From Herbiconiux gentiana (GTDB taxonomy: Bacteria > Actinomycetota > Actinomycetes > Actinomycetales > Microbacteriaceae): 64,000 bases of DNA. The DNA is taken from positions 434,001 to 498,000 of the forward strand of contig NZ_JANTEZ010000003.1 in assembly GCF_024978135.1 (NCBI RefSeq). The letters run 5' to 3'. Positions 39,154 through 48,122 of the stretch are shown here, in pieces (the stretch's first letter is position 1; the number at the start of each line of letters is the position of its first letter). The position numbers were made by a program, and so were the translations under genes. The notes under the pieces are model-generated. The model saw only the letters and a program-made list of their open reading frames with translations, ran no database searches and had not been told where the DNA came from.

Positions 39154-40035
39154 TCAGCCCGCCCGGCGCTCCGCCTCGTCGATCACGTTCGCCAGCAGCA
39201 TCGCGCGCGTCATCGGCCCGACCCCGCCGGGAACCGGCGACAGGTGACCCGCCACCGAGGCGACCCCGGGATCGACGTCGCCGATCAGCCGCGCCTTGCC
39301 GGTCTCCTCGTTCACGACGCGGGTGATGCCCACGTCGAGCACGGCGGCCCCGGGCTTCACCCAGTCGGGCTGGATGAGACCGGGCACGCCCACCGCGGCG
39401 ACGACCACGTCGGCCCGCCGCACCTCGGCGGCCAGGTCGGCCGTGCGCGAGTGGGTGAGGGTGACCGTGGCGTCGACGCCCTTGCGGGTGAGCAGCAGCC
39501 CCAGCGGGCGCCCGACCGTGAGGCCGCGGCCGACGACCACGACGTGCTTGCCCGCGAGCGGCACGTCGTAGCGACCCAGCATCTCGACGATGCCGGCCGG
39601 GGTGCAGGGCAGCGGCGAGTGGAGCTCGCCGCCGACGCCGAGCACCAGGCGCCCGAGATTCGTGGGGTGCAGGCCGTCGGCGTCCTTCGCGGGGTCGATC
39701 AGCTCGAGCATCGCGTTCTCGTCGATGCCGTTCGGCAGCGGCAGCTGCACGATGTAGCCCGTGACCGAGTCGTCGGCGTTCAGCTGCTCGATCGCCGCGC
39801 GCACGTCGGCCTCGGTGGCCGTGTCGGGCAGGTCGACGCGCACCGACTCGATGCCGACCTCGGCGCAGTCGCGGTGCTTGCCGGCGACGTACGAGATCGA
39901 CCCGGGGTCGGAGCCCACGAGCAGCGTGCCGAGCCCCGGGCGGATGCCGCGCTCACGTAGGGCGTCGACCCGCGCGCGGATCTCGTTCTTCAGCGCGGAG
40001 GCGGTGGCGACACCGTCGAGTCGCTCGGCTACCAC
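39154..40035 (-). CDS. folD: Methylenetetrahydrofolate dehydrogenase/cyclohydrolase FolD
   Basis: A 293-residue bifunctional enzyme that interconverts methylene-, methenyl- and formyl-tetrahydrofolate. Marks are YVAGKHRDC with the catalytic lysine, [36 protein letters not shown] (NADP site) and the C-terminal [10 protein letters not shown]. The GTG start overlaps the glyA stop by 7 bases. With glyA and purU nearby it forms a one-carbon group. Confidence 0.96.
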   Translation of the reverse strand: MVAERLDGVATASALKNEIRARVDALRERGIRPGLGTLLVGSDPGSISYVAGKHRDCAEVGIESVRVDLPDTATEADVRAAIEQLNADDSVTGYIVQLPLPNGIDENAMLELIDPAKDADGLHPTNLGRLVLGVGGELHSPLPCTPAGIVEMLGRYDVPLAGKHVVVVGRGLTVGRPLGLLLTRKGVDATVTLTHSRTADLAAEVRRADVVVAAVGVPGLIQPDWVKPGAAVLDVGITRVVNEETGKARLIGDVDPGVASVAGHLSPVPGGVGPMTRAMLLANVIDEAERRAG

Positions 40036-41303
40036 TGCTCGAGGCCCGGGTACAGCGGGAAGCCGTCGGTGAGCGTCAGCACGCGGGCGCGCAGGGCCTC
40101 GACGTCGGGCGCGGGCTTCAGCGCGGTGGCGATGATGTCGGCCACCTCGGTGAACTCGGCGTCGCCGAAACCGCGCGTGGCGAGGGCCGGCGTGCCGATG
40201 CGGAGGCCGGAGGTGACCATCGGCGGGCGCGGGTCGAAGGGCACCGAGTTGCGGTTCACCGTGATGCCCACCTCGTGCAGGATGTCCTCGGCCTGCTGGC
40301 CGTCGAGCTCCGAGGTGCGGAGGTCGGCGAGCACGAGGTGCACGTCGGTTCCACCGGTGAGCACGTCGACGCCGGCGGCGCGGGTGTCGTCGGCGACGAG
40401 GCGCTCGGCCAGGATGCGCGCGCCGCTCAGGGTGCGCACTTGGCGGTCGTGGAACTCCGGCTCGGCCGCGAGCTTGAACGCGGTGGCCTTGGCGGCGATG
40501 ACGTGCATCAGGGGGCCGCCCTGCTGGCCGGGGAAGACGTTCGAGTTGAGCTTCTTGGCCAGCTCGGTGTCGCGGCTGACGATGAAGCCGGAGCGCGGGC
40601 CGCCGATGGTCTTGTGCACCGTCGACGAGACGACGTCGGCGAAGGGCACGGGCGAGGGGTGCAGGCCCGCGGCCACGAGGCCGGCGAAGTGGGCCATGTC
40701 GACCCAGAGCTTCGCGCCGACCTCGTCGGCGATGGCGCGGAAGGCGGCGAAGTCGAGCTGGCGCGGGTAGGCCGACCAGCCGGCGATGATGACCTGCGGC
40801 TTGTGCTCGAGGGCCTTGTCGCGCACCACGTTCATGTCGACGAGGAAGGTCTCGGGGTCGACGCCGTACGACACCGCGTTGTAGAGCTTGCCCGAGAAGT
40901 TGAGCTTCATGCCGTGGGTGAGGTGCCCGCCGTGGGCGAGCTCGAGGCCGAGGATCGTGTCGCCGGGGGTGGCGATGGCCGAGAGCACGGCCGCGTTCGC
41001 GGTGGCGCCGGAGTGGGGCTGCACGTTGGCGTACTCGGCGCCGAACAGCGACTTGGCGCGGGCGATGGCGAGCTCTTCGGCGATGTCGACGAACTCGCAG
41101 CCGCCGTAGTAGCGGCGCCCGGGGTAGCCCTCGGCGTACTTGTTGGTGAGCACGGAGCCCTGCGACTCGAGCACCGCGCGGGGCACGAAGTTCTCGGAGG
41201 CGATCATCTCGAGGGTGCCGCGCTGGCGGCCGAGCTCGAGCTTCAGCACCTCGGCGATCTCGGGGTCGACCTCGGAGAGGGGCAGATTGAACGTGTCGGA
41301 CAT
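40029..41303 (-). CDS. glyA: Serine hydroxymethyltransferase
   Basis: A 424-residue PLP enzyme that moves a one-carbon unit from serine to tetrahydrofolate. The cofactor lysine is in [16 protein letters not shown]; other marks are [27 protein letters not shown] and DMAHFAGL. The ATG at 41303 has AAAAGGAG just upstream; a longer reading begins in the 5' leader. The leader of about 130 bases (41304-41434) shows no riboswitch I recognise. Confidence 0.97.
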   Translation of the reverse strand: MSDTFNLPLSEVDPEIAEVLKLELGRQRGTLEMIASENFVPRAVLESQGSVLTNKYAEGYPGRRYYGGCEFVDIAEELAIARAKSLFGAEYANVQPHSGATANAAVLSAIATPGDTILGLELAHGGHLTHGMKLNFSGKLYNAVSYGVDPETFLVDMNVVRDKALEHKPQVIIAGWSAYPRQLDFAAFRAIADEVGAKLWVDMAHFAGLVAAGLHPSPVPFADVVSSTVHKTIGGPRSGFIVSRDTELAKKLNSNVFPGQQGGPLMHVIAAKATAFKLAAEPEFHDRQVRTLSGARILAERLVADDTRAAGVDVLTGGTDVHLVLADLRTSELDGQQAEDILHEVGITVNRNSVPFDPRPPMVTSGLRIGTPALATRGFGDAEFTEVADIIATALKPAPDVEALRARVLTLTDGFPLYPGLEQW

Positions 41304-41434
41304 GACGGGCTCCTTTTCGGCGTGACGGACGTGAAGGGGAGGATTCGTATCGACCCAGGCGCGCGGCCGAATCCCTGTCCGTCGCTTCCCGATGGTGACC
41401 ATCTGAACGCCAGTTGCGACGGGGTCAGCCTACC

Positions 41435-42685
41435 TCAGGAGCGGGCCGCGCGGCGAGTGATCATCGGGGTCGCGAGCAGCAGCGAGGCGCCGAGCACGAT
41501 GGCCACGAGGTCGACCCAGGGCAGCACCTCGAGCCCGAAGGCGTCGAGGAAGAGGGCGCCCACCACGGCGCCGAGTCCGATCCCGATGTTGAAGGCGGTG
41601 GAGTAGAACGCGCTCGACGCGTCGCGGATCGCCGGGTCGGCCACGTGCATCAGCCGCGTCGCCATGAGCGTCGGGATGATGCCGAACACCACTCCCCACA
41701 GCGCGAACGAGCCGATGGCGATGACGGGGTTCGACGTGAACACGGCGAGCACCAGCACGGAGGCGGCCGTGACGGCGAGCGAGATCAGCAGCCCGGTCGA
41801 CGGGCGCTTGCCGAACACCGATCCGGCGATGACTAGCCCGATGGCTCCGGCCACGCCGTAGACGAGCAGCAGCAGGCCGACGTCGCCCTCGGCGACGCCC
41901 ATGCGGTCGATCATGAACGGCGCGATGTAGGTGTAGAAGGAGTAGTGCCCGACGGTGACCACGGCGGCGAAGATGCAGACGAGGGCCACGGCGGGGATGC
42001 TGTCGTTCCAGACGAAACGGCGTCGGCGGCCGGACTCGGTGAGCCGTGCATCCGTCGCCGCGTGCTTGAGGTGGTCGACTCGGGGCAGCATGAACCAGAG
42101 CAGCACGGCGCCCAGGAGGGCGAGGAGCCCCACCGCGAGGAACGGGATGCGCCAGCCGAAGGCGTGACCGACCGCCGTGGCGAGCGGCACGCCGAGCACG
42201 AAGGCCAGCGTTCCGCCGCCGGTGGTGAGGGCGACGGCGCGGCCGATCTGCTCCTTCGGCACGAGGTGCGCGGAGTAGGCGCCGACGACGCCCCAGAACA
42301 CGCCGTGCGCCATGCCGCCGATGACGCGCACCACGACGAGGAACTCGTAGCCCGGGGCGAATGAGGCGAGCACGCTCGTGACGGCCACGACGACGAGCAC
42401 GCCGACGAGCAGCAGGTGCCGGGGCACCCGTCGGAAGAGGAGGCTCAGCGGCACGCTGGTGAGCACGACCGCGAAGGCGAAGAAGCTGATCAGCAGACCG
42501 GTCTGCGACTCGGTCACGCCGAGGCTCGAGCTCATCTCGGGCAGGAGGCCGGTGGGGATCATCTCGGCCGTGACCGAGAGGAAGACGGCGGTGGCGAGGA
42601 TGATCAGGCCGCCCCAGGGGAAACGCTTGACGACCGGCATCGAACCGGTCTGAGGAAGAAATGTGGTCACAGCAGTGCGCACCAT
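41435..42685 (-). CDS. MFS transporter, DHA1 type
   Basis: A membrane protein of about 416 residues with twelve helices. The first helix carries TAEMIPTGLLPEMSSSLG, as in sugar-efflux and drug antiporters of the AraJ/SotB group; GVFWGVVGAYSAHLVP and a basic RRVPRH loop also fit. The ATG at 42685 has GAGAAG upstream; an internal ATG at 42640 would begin right at the first helix and is an alternative. It lies between glyA and purU. Substrate unknown. Confidence 0.88.
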   Translation of the reverse strand: MVRTAVTTFLPQTGSMPVVKRFPWGGLIILATAVFLSVTAEMIPTGLLPEMSSSLGVTESQTGLLISFFAFAVVLTSVPLSLLFRRVPRHLLLVGVLVVVAVTSVLASFAPGYEFLVVVRVIGGMAHGVFWGVVGAYSAHLVPKEQIGRAVALTTGGGTLAFVLGVPLATAVGHAFGWRIPFLAVGLLALLGAVLLWFMLPRVDHLKHAATDARLTESGRRRRFVWNDSIPAVALVCIFAAVVTVGHYSFYTYIAPFMIDRMGVAEGDVGLLLLVYGVAGAIGLVIAGSVFGKRPSTGLLISLAVTAASVLVLAVFTSNPVIAIGSFALWGVVFGIIPTLMATRLMHVADPAIRDASSAFYSTAFNIGIGLGAVVGALFLDAFGLEVLPWVDLVAIVLGASLLLATPMITRRAARS

Positions 42686-42894
42686 TCGAAGACTTCTCGA
42701 AATTCGGCGGACAGAGGAGGCTCGAGTGCCCGTTCCTGACGACCTGAAGCGCCGACTTGACGACCCCGCGTGAAGGTCATGGCGAGAAGGTGCTCGCAGA
42801 CGGCGACGACTTCGTACATGCCCGTGGCCGGACGATGACCGCGCGACCATTCACTATTCTAGCGGAGAGCCCGTTCCAGGCAAGAGGAGAACCG

Positions 42895-43752
42895 ATGTCG
42901 CTGCCGCGAAACCACTGGGTGCTGACGTTCGTCTGCGCCGATCTTCCCGGGATCGTGCACGCGGTCAGCGGAGCGGTGGTCGAGTCGGGCGGCAACATCA
43001 CCGAGAGTCAGCAGTTCTCCTCCTCCGACACCGGCCGCTTCTTCATGCGCCTCCAGGTCGAGTCGGAGGCCGGCCGCGAGGTGTTCGAGGCGGCCCTCGC
43101 CCCCGTGGTCGAGCGCTACGCGATGGACTGGCGGCTCGACACCGTCGGCCGGCCCCTGCGCACCCTCGTGCTCGGCTCGACGGCGGCGCACTGCGTGAAC
43201 GACCTGCTGTTCCGGCGCCGGGCGGGTCAGCTTCCTGTCGAGATCCCGCTGGTGCTGTCGAACCACGGGGTGCTGCGCGACCTGGCCGGCTTCTACGACG
43301 TGCCGTTCGAGTCGCTGCCCGTCACCTCGCCCGAGTCGAAGGCCGCTTTCGAGCGCCGGGTGCTCGAGGTCGTCGAGGAGCACGACATCGAGCTGGTCGT
43401 GCTCGCGCGCTACATGCAGATCGTCTCGCCCGAGCTCTGCGAGAGGCTGGCGGGGCGGATGATCAACATCCACCACTCCTTCCTGCCGGGCTTCAAGGGG
43501 GCGAACCCCTACAAGCAGGCGCACGCCCGCGGCGTGAAGCTCATCGGCGCCACCGCCCACTTCGTCACCAGCGACCTCGACGAGGGCCCGATCATCGAGC
43601 AGAACGTCGTGCGTGTCGACCACACCCGCACCCCGGCCGAGCTGGTCGCGATCGGGCAGGACGAGGAGAGCCGCACGCTGACGACCGCGGTGACCTGGTT
43701 CGCCGAGCACCGGGTGCTGCTCGACGGCGCGCGCACGATCATCTTCCGGTAG
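42895..43752 (+). CDS. purU: Formyltetrahydrofolate deformylase PurU
   Basis: PurU hydrolyses 10-formyl-tetrahydrofolate to formate and tetrahydrofolate and balances the one-carbon pool. The 285 residues hold an N-terminal ACT domain (about 8-85) and a formyltransferase domain with the catalytic Asn-His-Asp set (INIHHSFLPGFKGANPY, TAHFVTSDLDEGPIIEQ). The ATG at 42895 follows AGAGGAGA; a TATTCT about 40 bases upstream may be the -10. It is divergent from the MFS gene. Confidence 0.96.
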   Translation: MSLPRNHWVLTFVCADLPGIVHAVSGAVVESGGNITESQQFSSSDTGRFFMRLQVESEAGREVFEAALAPVVERYAMDWRLDTVGRPLRTLVLGSTAAHCVNDLLFRRRAGQLPVEIPLVLSNHGVLRDLAGFYDVPFESLPVTSPESKAAFERRVLEVVEEHDIELVVLARYMQIVSPELCERLAGRMINIHHSFLPGFKGANPYKQAHARGVKLIGATAHFVTSDLDEGPIIEQNVVRVDHTRTPAELVAIGQDEESRTLTTAVTWFAEHRVLLDGARTIIFR

Positions 43753-43770
43753 GGCGCCAGGCGGCGGGGG

Positions 43771-43798
43771 CGGGGCGCCGCCAACGAGCGGCGCCCCG
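43771..43798. terminator. Terminator-like hairpin between purU and the SDR gene
   Basis: A perfect 11-bp GC stem (43771-43781 with 43788-43798) with a CAACGA loop sits between two convergent genes and can serve both strands. Confidence 0.75.
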
Positions 43799-43802
43799 CG
43801 TC

Positions 43803-44552
43803 TCAGCGCCGCACGCGCAGGTGCGTGACGCCCCCGTCGACCTCGAGCGCGGTGCCGGTGGTCGACGCCGACAGCGGGCTGGCGAGGTAGAGGATCGCCT
43901 GGGCGACCTCGTCGGGCGTGACCATCCGACCGGTGGCCTGACGCGCGTCCAGTGCCGCCCGCTCGGCCACCGGGTCGTCGAAGCCCTGCAGCATGCGCTC
44001 GACGAACGGGGTGGCCACCGTGCCGGGCGAGACCGCGTTGACGCGCACCCCGTCGGCGACGTGGTCGGTGGCCATCGCGAAGGTGAGCGCGAGCACCGCA
44101 CCCTTCGAGGCGCTGTAGAGCGCGCGGTCGGGCAGCCCGTTCAACGCGGCGATCGAGCACAGGTTGACGATCGCGGCGTGCTCCGAGCGGCGCAGCCACG
44201 GCAGCGCGGCGGCCGAGACGCGGGCCATGCCGACGACGTTGACGTCGAGCACCCGCGCCCACTGCTCGTCGTCGTTCTGCTCGACGGTGCCGACGGCGCT
44301 GATGCCGGCGTTGTTCACCACGATGTCGAGCCCGCCGAGCGCTTCGCCGGCGGTGTCGACGGCCTGCTGCACCGAGGCGCGGTCGGTGACGTCGGCGGTG
44401 ACGAGCACCGCACCCTCGGGCGCACCCTCGGTCGAGCGGTCGAGCACGGCGACGCGGGCCCCGGCGGCGAGCAGCGCGGTCGCGGTGGCGGCTCCGATCC
44501 CGGATGCGCCTCCCGTGACGATCGCGGCGAGGCCGTCGAACGCGCCGCTCAT
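43803..44552 (-). CDS. SDR dehydrogenase, probable 2-keto-3-deoxy-L-fuconate dehydrogenase
   Basis: A 249-residue short-chain dehydrogenase: GGASGIG nucleotide loop (about 14-20), NNAGIS, and the catalytic Ser with YSASK. In the L-fucose pathway an SDR oxidises C4 of 2-keto-3-deoxy-L-fuconate to the 2,4-diketo acid with NAD; the gene starts inside the stop of the FAH hydrolase that would use this product, so the assignment is strong by context. The ATG overlaps the hydrolase stop by 4 bases. It ends the operon. Confidence 0.85.
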   Translation of the reverse strand: MSGAFDGLAAIVTGGASGIGAATATALLAAGARVAVLDRSTEGAPEGAVLVTADVTDRASVQQAVDTAGEALGGLDIVVNNAGISAVGTVEQNDDEQWARVLDVNVVGMARVSAAALPWLRRSEHAAIVNLCSIAALNGLPDRALYSASKGAVLALTFAMATDHVADGVRVNAVSPGTVATPFVERMLQGFDDPVAERAALDARQATGRMVTPDEVAQAILYLASPLSASTTGTALEVDGGVTHLRVRR

Positions 44553-45391
44553 GCCTGCACCATCGTCTGCTCGGCGCGGCCGAGGCCGTCGATCTCGAGG
44601 GCGACCGTGGAGCCGGCGCGCAGGTACGGCTTGTCGGGCAGGCCGAGTGCGACCCCGGCCGGGGTGCCGGTGTTGATCAGGTCTCCCGGGCGCAGCACCA
44701 TGAACTGGCTGAGGTACCAGATCACGTGGTCGATGCCGAAGATCATGTTCGCGGTGCTGCCGTTCTGGCGCTGCACCCCGTCGACCCAGAGCCGCAGGCC
44801 CAGGTTCTGCGGGTCGGCGACCTCGTCGGCGGTGACGAGCACAGGGCCGAGCGGGTTGAAGGTCTCGCAGCTCTTGCCCTTGTCCCACTGGCCGCCGCGC
44901 TCGAGCTGGAACTCCCGCTCGGAGACGTCGTGCGAGAGCACGTAGCCGGCGATGTGGGCCCGGGCGTCGGCGGGCGAGTCGAGGTAGCGGGCGGTCTCGC
45001 CGATGACGACGCCGAGCTCGACCTCCCAGTCGGTCTTGGTCGAGGCGCGCGGGATGAGCACGTCGTCGAAGGGCCCGACGATGGTCGAGGGGTCCTTCAT
45101 GAAGATGACGGGCTCCGCCGGGTAGGCGGCTCCGGTCTCGTCGGCGTGGTCGCGGTAGTTCAGACCGATGCAGACGATCTTGCCGGGGGCCGCGAGCGGG
45201 GCACCGATGCGCCCCCCGGCGGGCAGCTCGGGCAGGGAGCCCGCAGCCAGCGCCGCGGCGGCGGCGTCGAGTCCTCCGGTGAGGAACGCCCCGTCGATGT
45301 CGCGGGTGACCGTCGAGAGGTCGTAGTACGTCCCGTCGAGCTCGACCGCGGGGGTCTCGTGTCCGGGGGCGCCGATCCGGCTGAATCTCAT
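44549..45391 (-). CDS. FAH-family hydrolase, probable 2,4-diketo-3-deoxy-L-fuconate hydrolase
   Basis: A 280-residue fumarylacetoacetate-hydrolase-fold protein. Metal and active-site marks are KIVCIGLNYRDHADETG, PVIFMKDPSTIVGP, DWEVELGVVIGETARY, KGKSCETFNPLGP and LINTGTPAGVALG. In the non-phosphorylating L-fucose route this enzyme cleaves the 2,4-diketo acid into pyruvate and L-lactate. It overlaps both neighbours by 4 bases (ATGA at each end), between an aldo/keto reductase and the SDR. Confidence 0.88.
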   Translation of the reverse strand: MRFSRIGAPGHETPAVELDGTYYDLSTVTRDIDGAFLTGGLDAAAAALAAGSLPELPAGGRIGAPLAAPGKIVCIGLNYRDHADETGAAYPAEPVIFMKDPSTIVGPFDDVLIPRASTKTDWEVELGVVIGETARYLDSPADARAHIAGYVLSHDVSEREFQLERGGQWDKGKSCETFNPLGPVLVTADEVADPQNLGLRLWVDGVQRQNGSTANMIFGIDHVIWYLSQFMVLRPGDLINTGTPAGVALGLPDKPYLRAGSTVALEIDGLGRAEQTMVQA

Positions 45392-46407
45392 CGCGTGCTG
45401 TCCTTCGTCGTGAGGGGGGTGGTCGGGGTGGCCGGCGGGCGGGGCACGAGGCCGGCCTCGTCGAGCTCGCTCCAGAGCTCGTCGGGCACGGGAGCCGTGA
45501 ACCGCTCGGCGGTCGAGGAGGCCTGGGCCGCGGAGCGCACCCCGGCGACGACACTGACGACGCCGCGGAAGCCGAGCGGGTACTGCAGCGCCGCCGCGGG
45601 CAAGGGGACGCCGTGCCGGGCGCAGACCTCGGCGATCGACCGCGCGCGCTGCAGCAGCTCGGCGGGGGCCTGGGCGTAGTCGAAGGTCGCGGCCTCCGGC
45701 ACCCGGTCGCTGCTCAGCAGACCGGAGTTGAACGGGGCCGCCGCCACCACGCCGACGCCCCGCTCGACCGCGAGCGGGAGCAGCTCGTCGGAGGCGCTGC
45801 GGTCGAGCAGCGTCAGCCGGCCCGCGGCCATCACCACGTCGACGTCGGTGCGCCGCACGAACTCGACGAGCATCGCCGTCTGGTTCATCCCGGCCCCGAT
45901 CGCACCCACGACGCCCTGCTCGCGCAGCTCGACGAGGGTGTCGACGCCGGTCGTCGACGCGGCCTCCCAGTGCTCGTCGGGGTCGTGCAGATAGGCGATG
46001 TCGAGCCGGTCGGTGCCGAGCCGGGCGAGGCTGGCCTCGACCGAGCGCAGGATGCCGTCACGGCTGTAGTCCCAGACCCGCCGCACGGAGGCGGGCACCA
46101 CGAAGCCCTCGTCGTCGAGCCGGTCGGCCGTCTCCGGGCTGTCGACGAGCAGCTTGCCGACCTTCGACGAGAGCACGATCTCGTCTCGGCTGCGGGTCGC
46201 GGCGAGCGCCGCCCCGAGCCGCCGCTCCGAGAGCCCGAGCCCGTAGTGGGGCGCTGTGTCGAAGTAGCGCACGCCGGCGGCGAAGCCGGCGTCGTAGGCG
46301 CCGGCGGCCTCGTCGTCGGTGGTCTCCTTGAACAGGTTGCCGAACTGGGCGGTGCCGAGGCCCAGCTCGGTCAGGGCCAGGCCGGTGCGGAGGGAGCGGG
46401 TCTTCAC
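45388..46407 (-). CDS. Aldo/keto reductase, probable L-fucose dehydrogenase
   Basis: A 339-residue TIM-barrel oxidoreductase. It resembles D-threo-aldose 1-dehydrogenases, which oxidise L-fucose, and often L-galactose and D-arabinose, to the lactone. Marks are GLGTAQFGNLF at the start, VRYFDTAPHYGLGLSERRLG with the catalytic Asp and Tyr, LSSKVGK with the Lys, and DIAYLHDPDEHW with the His. The GTG at 46407 lies in the fuconate dehydratase stop (GTGA). Gene context strongly supports the fucose role. Confidence 0.88.
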   Translation of the reverse strand: MKTRSLRTGLALTELGLGTAQFGNLFKETTDDEAAGAYDAGFAAGVRYFDTAPHYGLGLSERRLGAALAATRSRDEIVLSSKVGKLLVDSPETADRLDDEGFVVPASVRRVWDYSRDGILRSVEASLARLGTDRLDIAYLHDPDEHWEAASTTGVDTLVELREQGVVGAIGAGMNQTAMLVEFVRRTDVDVVMAAGRLTLLDRSASDELLPLAVERGVGVVAAAPFNSGLLSSDRVPEAATFDYAQAPAELLQRARSIAEVCARHGVPLPAAALQYPLGFRGVVSVVAGVRSAAQASSTAERFTAPVPDELWSELDEAGLVPRPPATPTTPLTTKDSTR

Positions 46408-47729
46408 CGAACGGCCTCCACGGCGGGTGTCAGGGCACGGCTCCAATAGCCGCCGTCGGGGAAGGAGTACTCGGCCACGGACTGCTCGTACATCTCGGCA
46501 GAGTACCCCGGCAGGCCCGGCAGCACATAGTTCCCGTCGATGACGATGCAGGGATCGGTGAAGTGCTCGTGCAGGTGGTCGACGTACTCGGTGACCCGCC
46601 CCTCGAGCGATCCCGACACGGCCACGTAGTCGAAGATCGACAGGTGCTGCACCAGCTCGCACAGCCCGACGCCGCCCGCGTGCGGGCAGACGGGCACGCC
46701 GAACTTCTTCGCCATCAGGTACACGGCGAGGATCTCGTTGATGCTCGCGAGCCGCGCGGAGTCGAGCTGGCAGAAGTCGATGGCCTCGGCCTGGAACATC
46801 TGCTTGAACAGCACCCGGTTCATCCCGTGCTCGCCGGTCGCCACACCGATCGGTGCGACCGCGCGGCGCACGGCGGCGTGACCGAGCACGTCGTCGGGAC
46901 TCGTCGGCTCCTCGATCCAGAGCGGCTTGAACTCGGCGAGCCGGTTGACCCACTCGATCGCCTGCGGCACGTCCCAGACCTGGTTCGCGTCGATCATCAG
47001 GTGGGCGTCCCAGCCGATCACCTCGCGGGCGATGCCGAGGCGCCGGATGTCGTCCTCGAGGTTCGCGCCGACCTTGAGCTTCAGGTGCCGGTAGCCCTCG
47101 TCGACCGACTCCTGCAGCAGTCGGCGCAGCTTGTCGTCGCTGTAGCCGAGCCAGCCGGCACTGGTCGTGTAGCAGGGGTAGCCGCCGCGGGCCTCCAGGT
47201 CGGCGATCCGCTCGCCTCGGGTCGGCTCCATCTCGCGCAGCATCTCGAGCGCCTCGTCGCGGGTGAGCGCGTCGGAGAGGTACTGCAGGTCGGCCACGTC
47301 GACGAGCTCCTCGGGGGACATCTCGGCGAGCATCCGCCACAGGGGCTTGCCGGCCTTGCGGGCGGCGAGGTCCCAGACCGCGTTCATCACGGCCGCCATG
47401 GCGAGGTGCTCGACACCCTTCTCCGGGCCGAGCCAGCGCAGCTGCGAGTCGGACTTGAGCGAGCGGTAGGTGCCGCCGAGGTCGCCGACCAGCTCGTCGA
47501 TGTCGCGGCCGATCAGCGGCAGGGCGCGCTGCCGGGAGGCCTCGACGCAGAGGTCGTTGCCGCGGCCGATGGTGAACGTGAAGCCGTGGCCGCGCAGCTC
47601 GCCGTCGGTGCGCAGCACGACGTAGGCGGCGGAGTAGTCGCCGTCCTTGTTCATGGCGTCCGAGCCGTCCTGGCTGAGGGAGGTGGGGAAGCGGACGTCG
47701 TAGACGTCCACGCCGGTGATCTGTGTCAT
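46404..47729 (-). CDS. L-fuconate dehydratase (enolase superfamily)
   Basis: A 441-residue enolase-superfamily acid-sugar dehydratase that turns L-fuconate into 2-keto-3-deoxy-L-fuconate. Marks are NKDGDYSAAYVVLRTD at the N-terminus, the catalytic Lys219 in KLKVGA, the metal-site MIDANQVWD and WIEEPTSPDD, and His350 in CPHAGGVGLCE. The Lys and His fall one residue from the K220 and H351 that I recall for the Xanthomonas enzyme. Known enzymes also take L-galactonate and D-arabinonate. A 69-base gap upstream holds an inverted repeat and likely a promoter. Confidence 0.93.
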   Translation of the reverse strand: MTQITGVDVYDVRFPTSLSQDGSDAMNKDGDYSAAYVVLRTDGELRGHGFTFTIGRGNDLCVEASRQRALPLIGRDIDELVGDLGGTYRSLKSDSQLRWLGPEKGVEHLAMAAVMNAVWDLAARKAGKPLWRMLAEMSPEELVDVADLQYLSDALTRDEALEMLREMEPTRGERIADLEARGGYPCYTTSAGWLGYSDDKLRRLLQESVDEGYRHLKLKVGANLEDDIRRLGIAREVIGWDAHLMIDANQVWDVPQAIEWVNRLAEFKPLWIEEPTSPDDVLGHAAVRRAVAPIGVATGEHGMNRVLFKQMFQAEAIDFCQLDSARLASINEILAVYLMAKKFGVPVCPHAGGVGLCELVQHLSIFDYVAVSGSLEGRVTEYVDHLHEHFTDPCIVIDGNYVLPGLPGYSAEMYEQSVAEYSFPDGGYWSRALTPAVEAVR

Positions 47730-47752
47730 GAGTCATTCCGTGTCATCAGGGT

Positions 47753-47766
47753 GAACCGTTCGGTTC
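47753..47766. promoter_or_regulatory. Inverted repeat upstream of the L-fuconate dehydratase gene
   Basis: GAACCG-TT-CGGTTC is a perfect 6-bp inverted repeat with a 2-base centre, placed 24 bases before the dehydratase start, in the only sizeable gap of this gene string. It looks like a half-size repressor operator; it differs from the CAAWCGTTTG sites elsewhere in the island. Confidence 0.45.
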
Positions 47767-47798
47767 GCGGTGGAAAAGGGGCCGAGGAGCGGGGACGC

Positions 47799-48122
47799 TC
47801 AGTCGGTGTGGAAGACCTCGGGCAGTTCCTGCCACCACTCCCCCGGGGCGCGGCTCTCGAGCGGGCGCTGCAGCGGCTCCTGCACCGCCCACCAGCGCTG
47901 GGTGGCCTCGTCGGCGGCGATCGCGGCCATGTCGGCCTCGTAATCGTCGCCGGTGTACTCGAAGTACGAGAACAGCAGCGCGCCGAAGCGGAAGATCGAG
48001 TAGTTGTGCACGTGGCTCGCGGCGAGACGGGCGAGCACCTCGGGCCAGACGGCCGCGTGGTACGCCTCGTACTCCTCGCGGTTCTCGGGCGGCAGCCCGA
48101 TCACCGACGCGACCCGCTTCAC
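47799..48122 (-). CDS. L-fucose/L-rhamnose mutarotase-like protein
   Basis: A 107-residue RhaM-fold (DUF718) protein that interconverts the anomers of 6-deoxy sugars. Marks are REEYEAYHAAVWPEVLARL with a conserved His, HNYSIF with the second His, and WWAVQEPLQRPL near the end. In L-fucose clusters it supplies the anomer for the dehydrogenase. The GTG at 48122 sits inside the stop of the oxidoreductase gene upstream (GTGA); a 4-base overlap is used at nearly every junction here. Confidence 0.88.
   Translation of the reverse strand: MKRVASVIGLPPENREEYEAYHAAVWPEVLARLAASHVHNYSIFRFGALLFSYFEYTGDDYEADMAAIAADEATQRWWAVQEPLQRPLESRAPGEWWQELPEVFHTD

Noticed and set aside
41304-41434. Riboswitch in the glyA leader
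   Set aside because: The 130-base leader has some pairing but no glycine, SAM/SAH or tetrahydrofolate riboswitch consensus that I can recognise.
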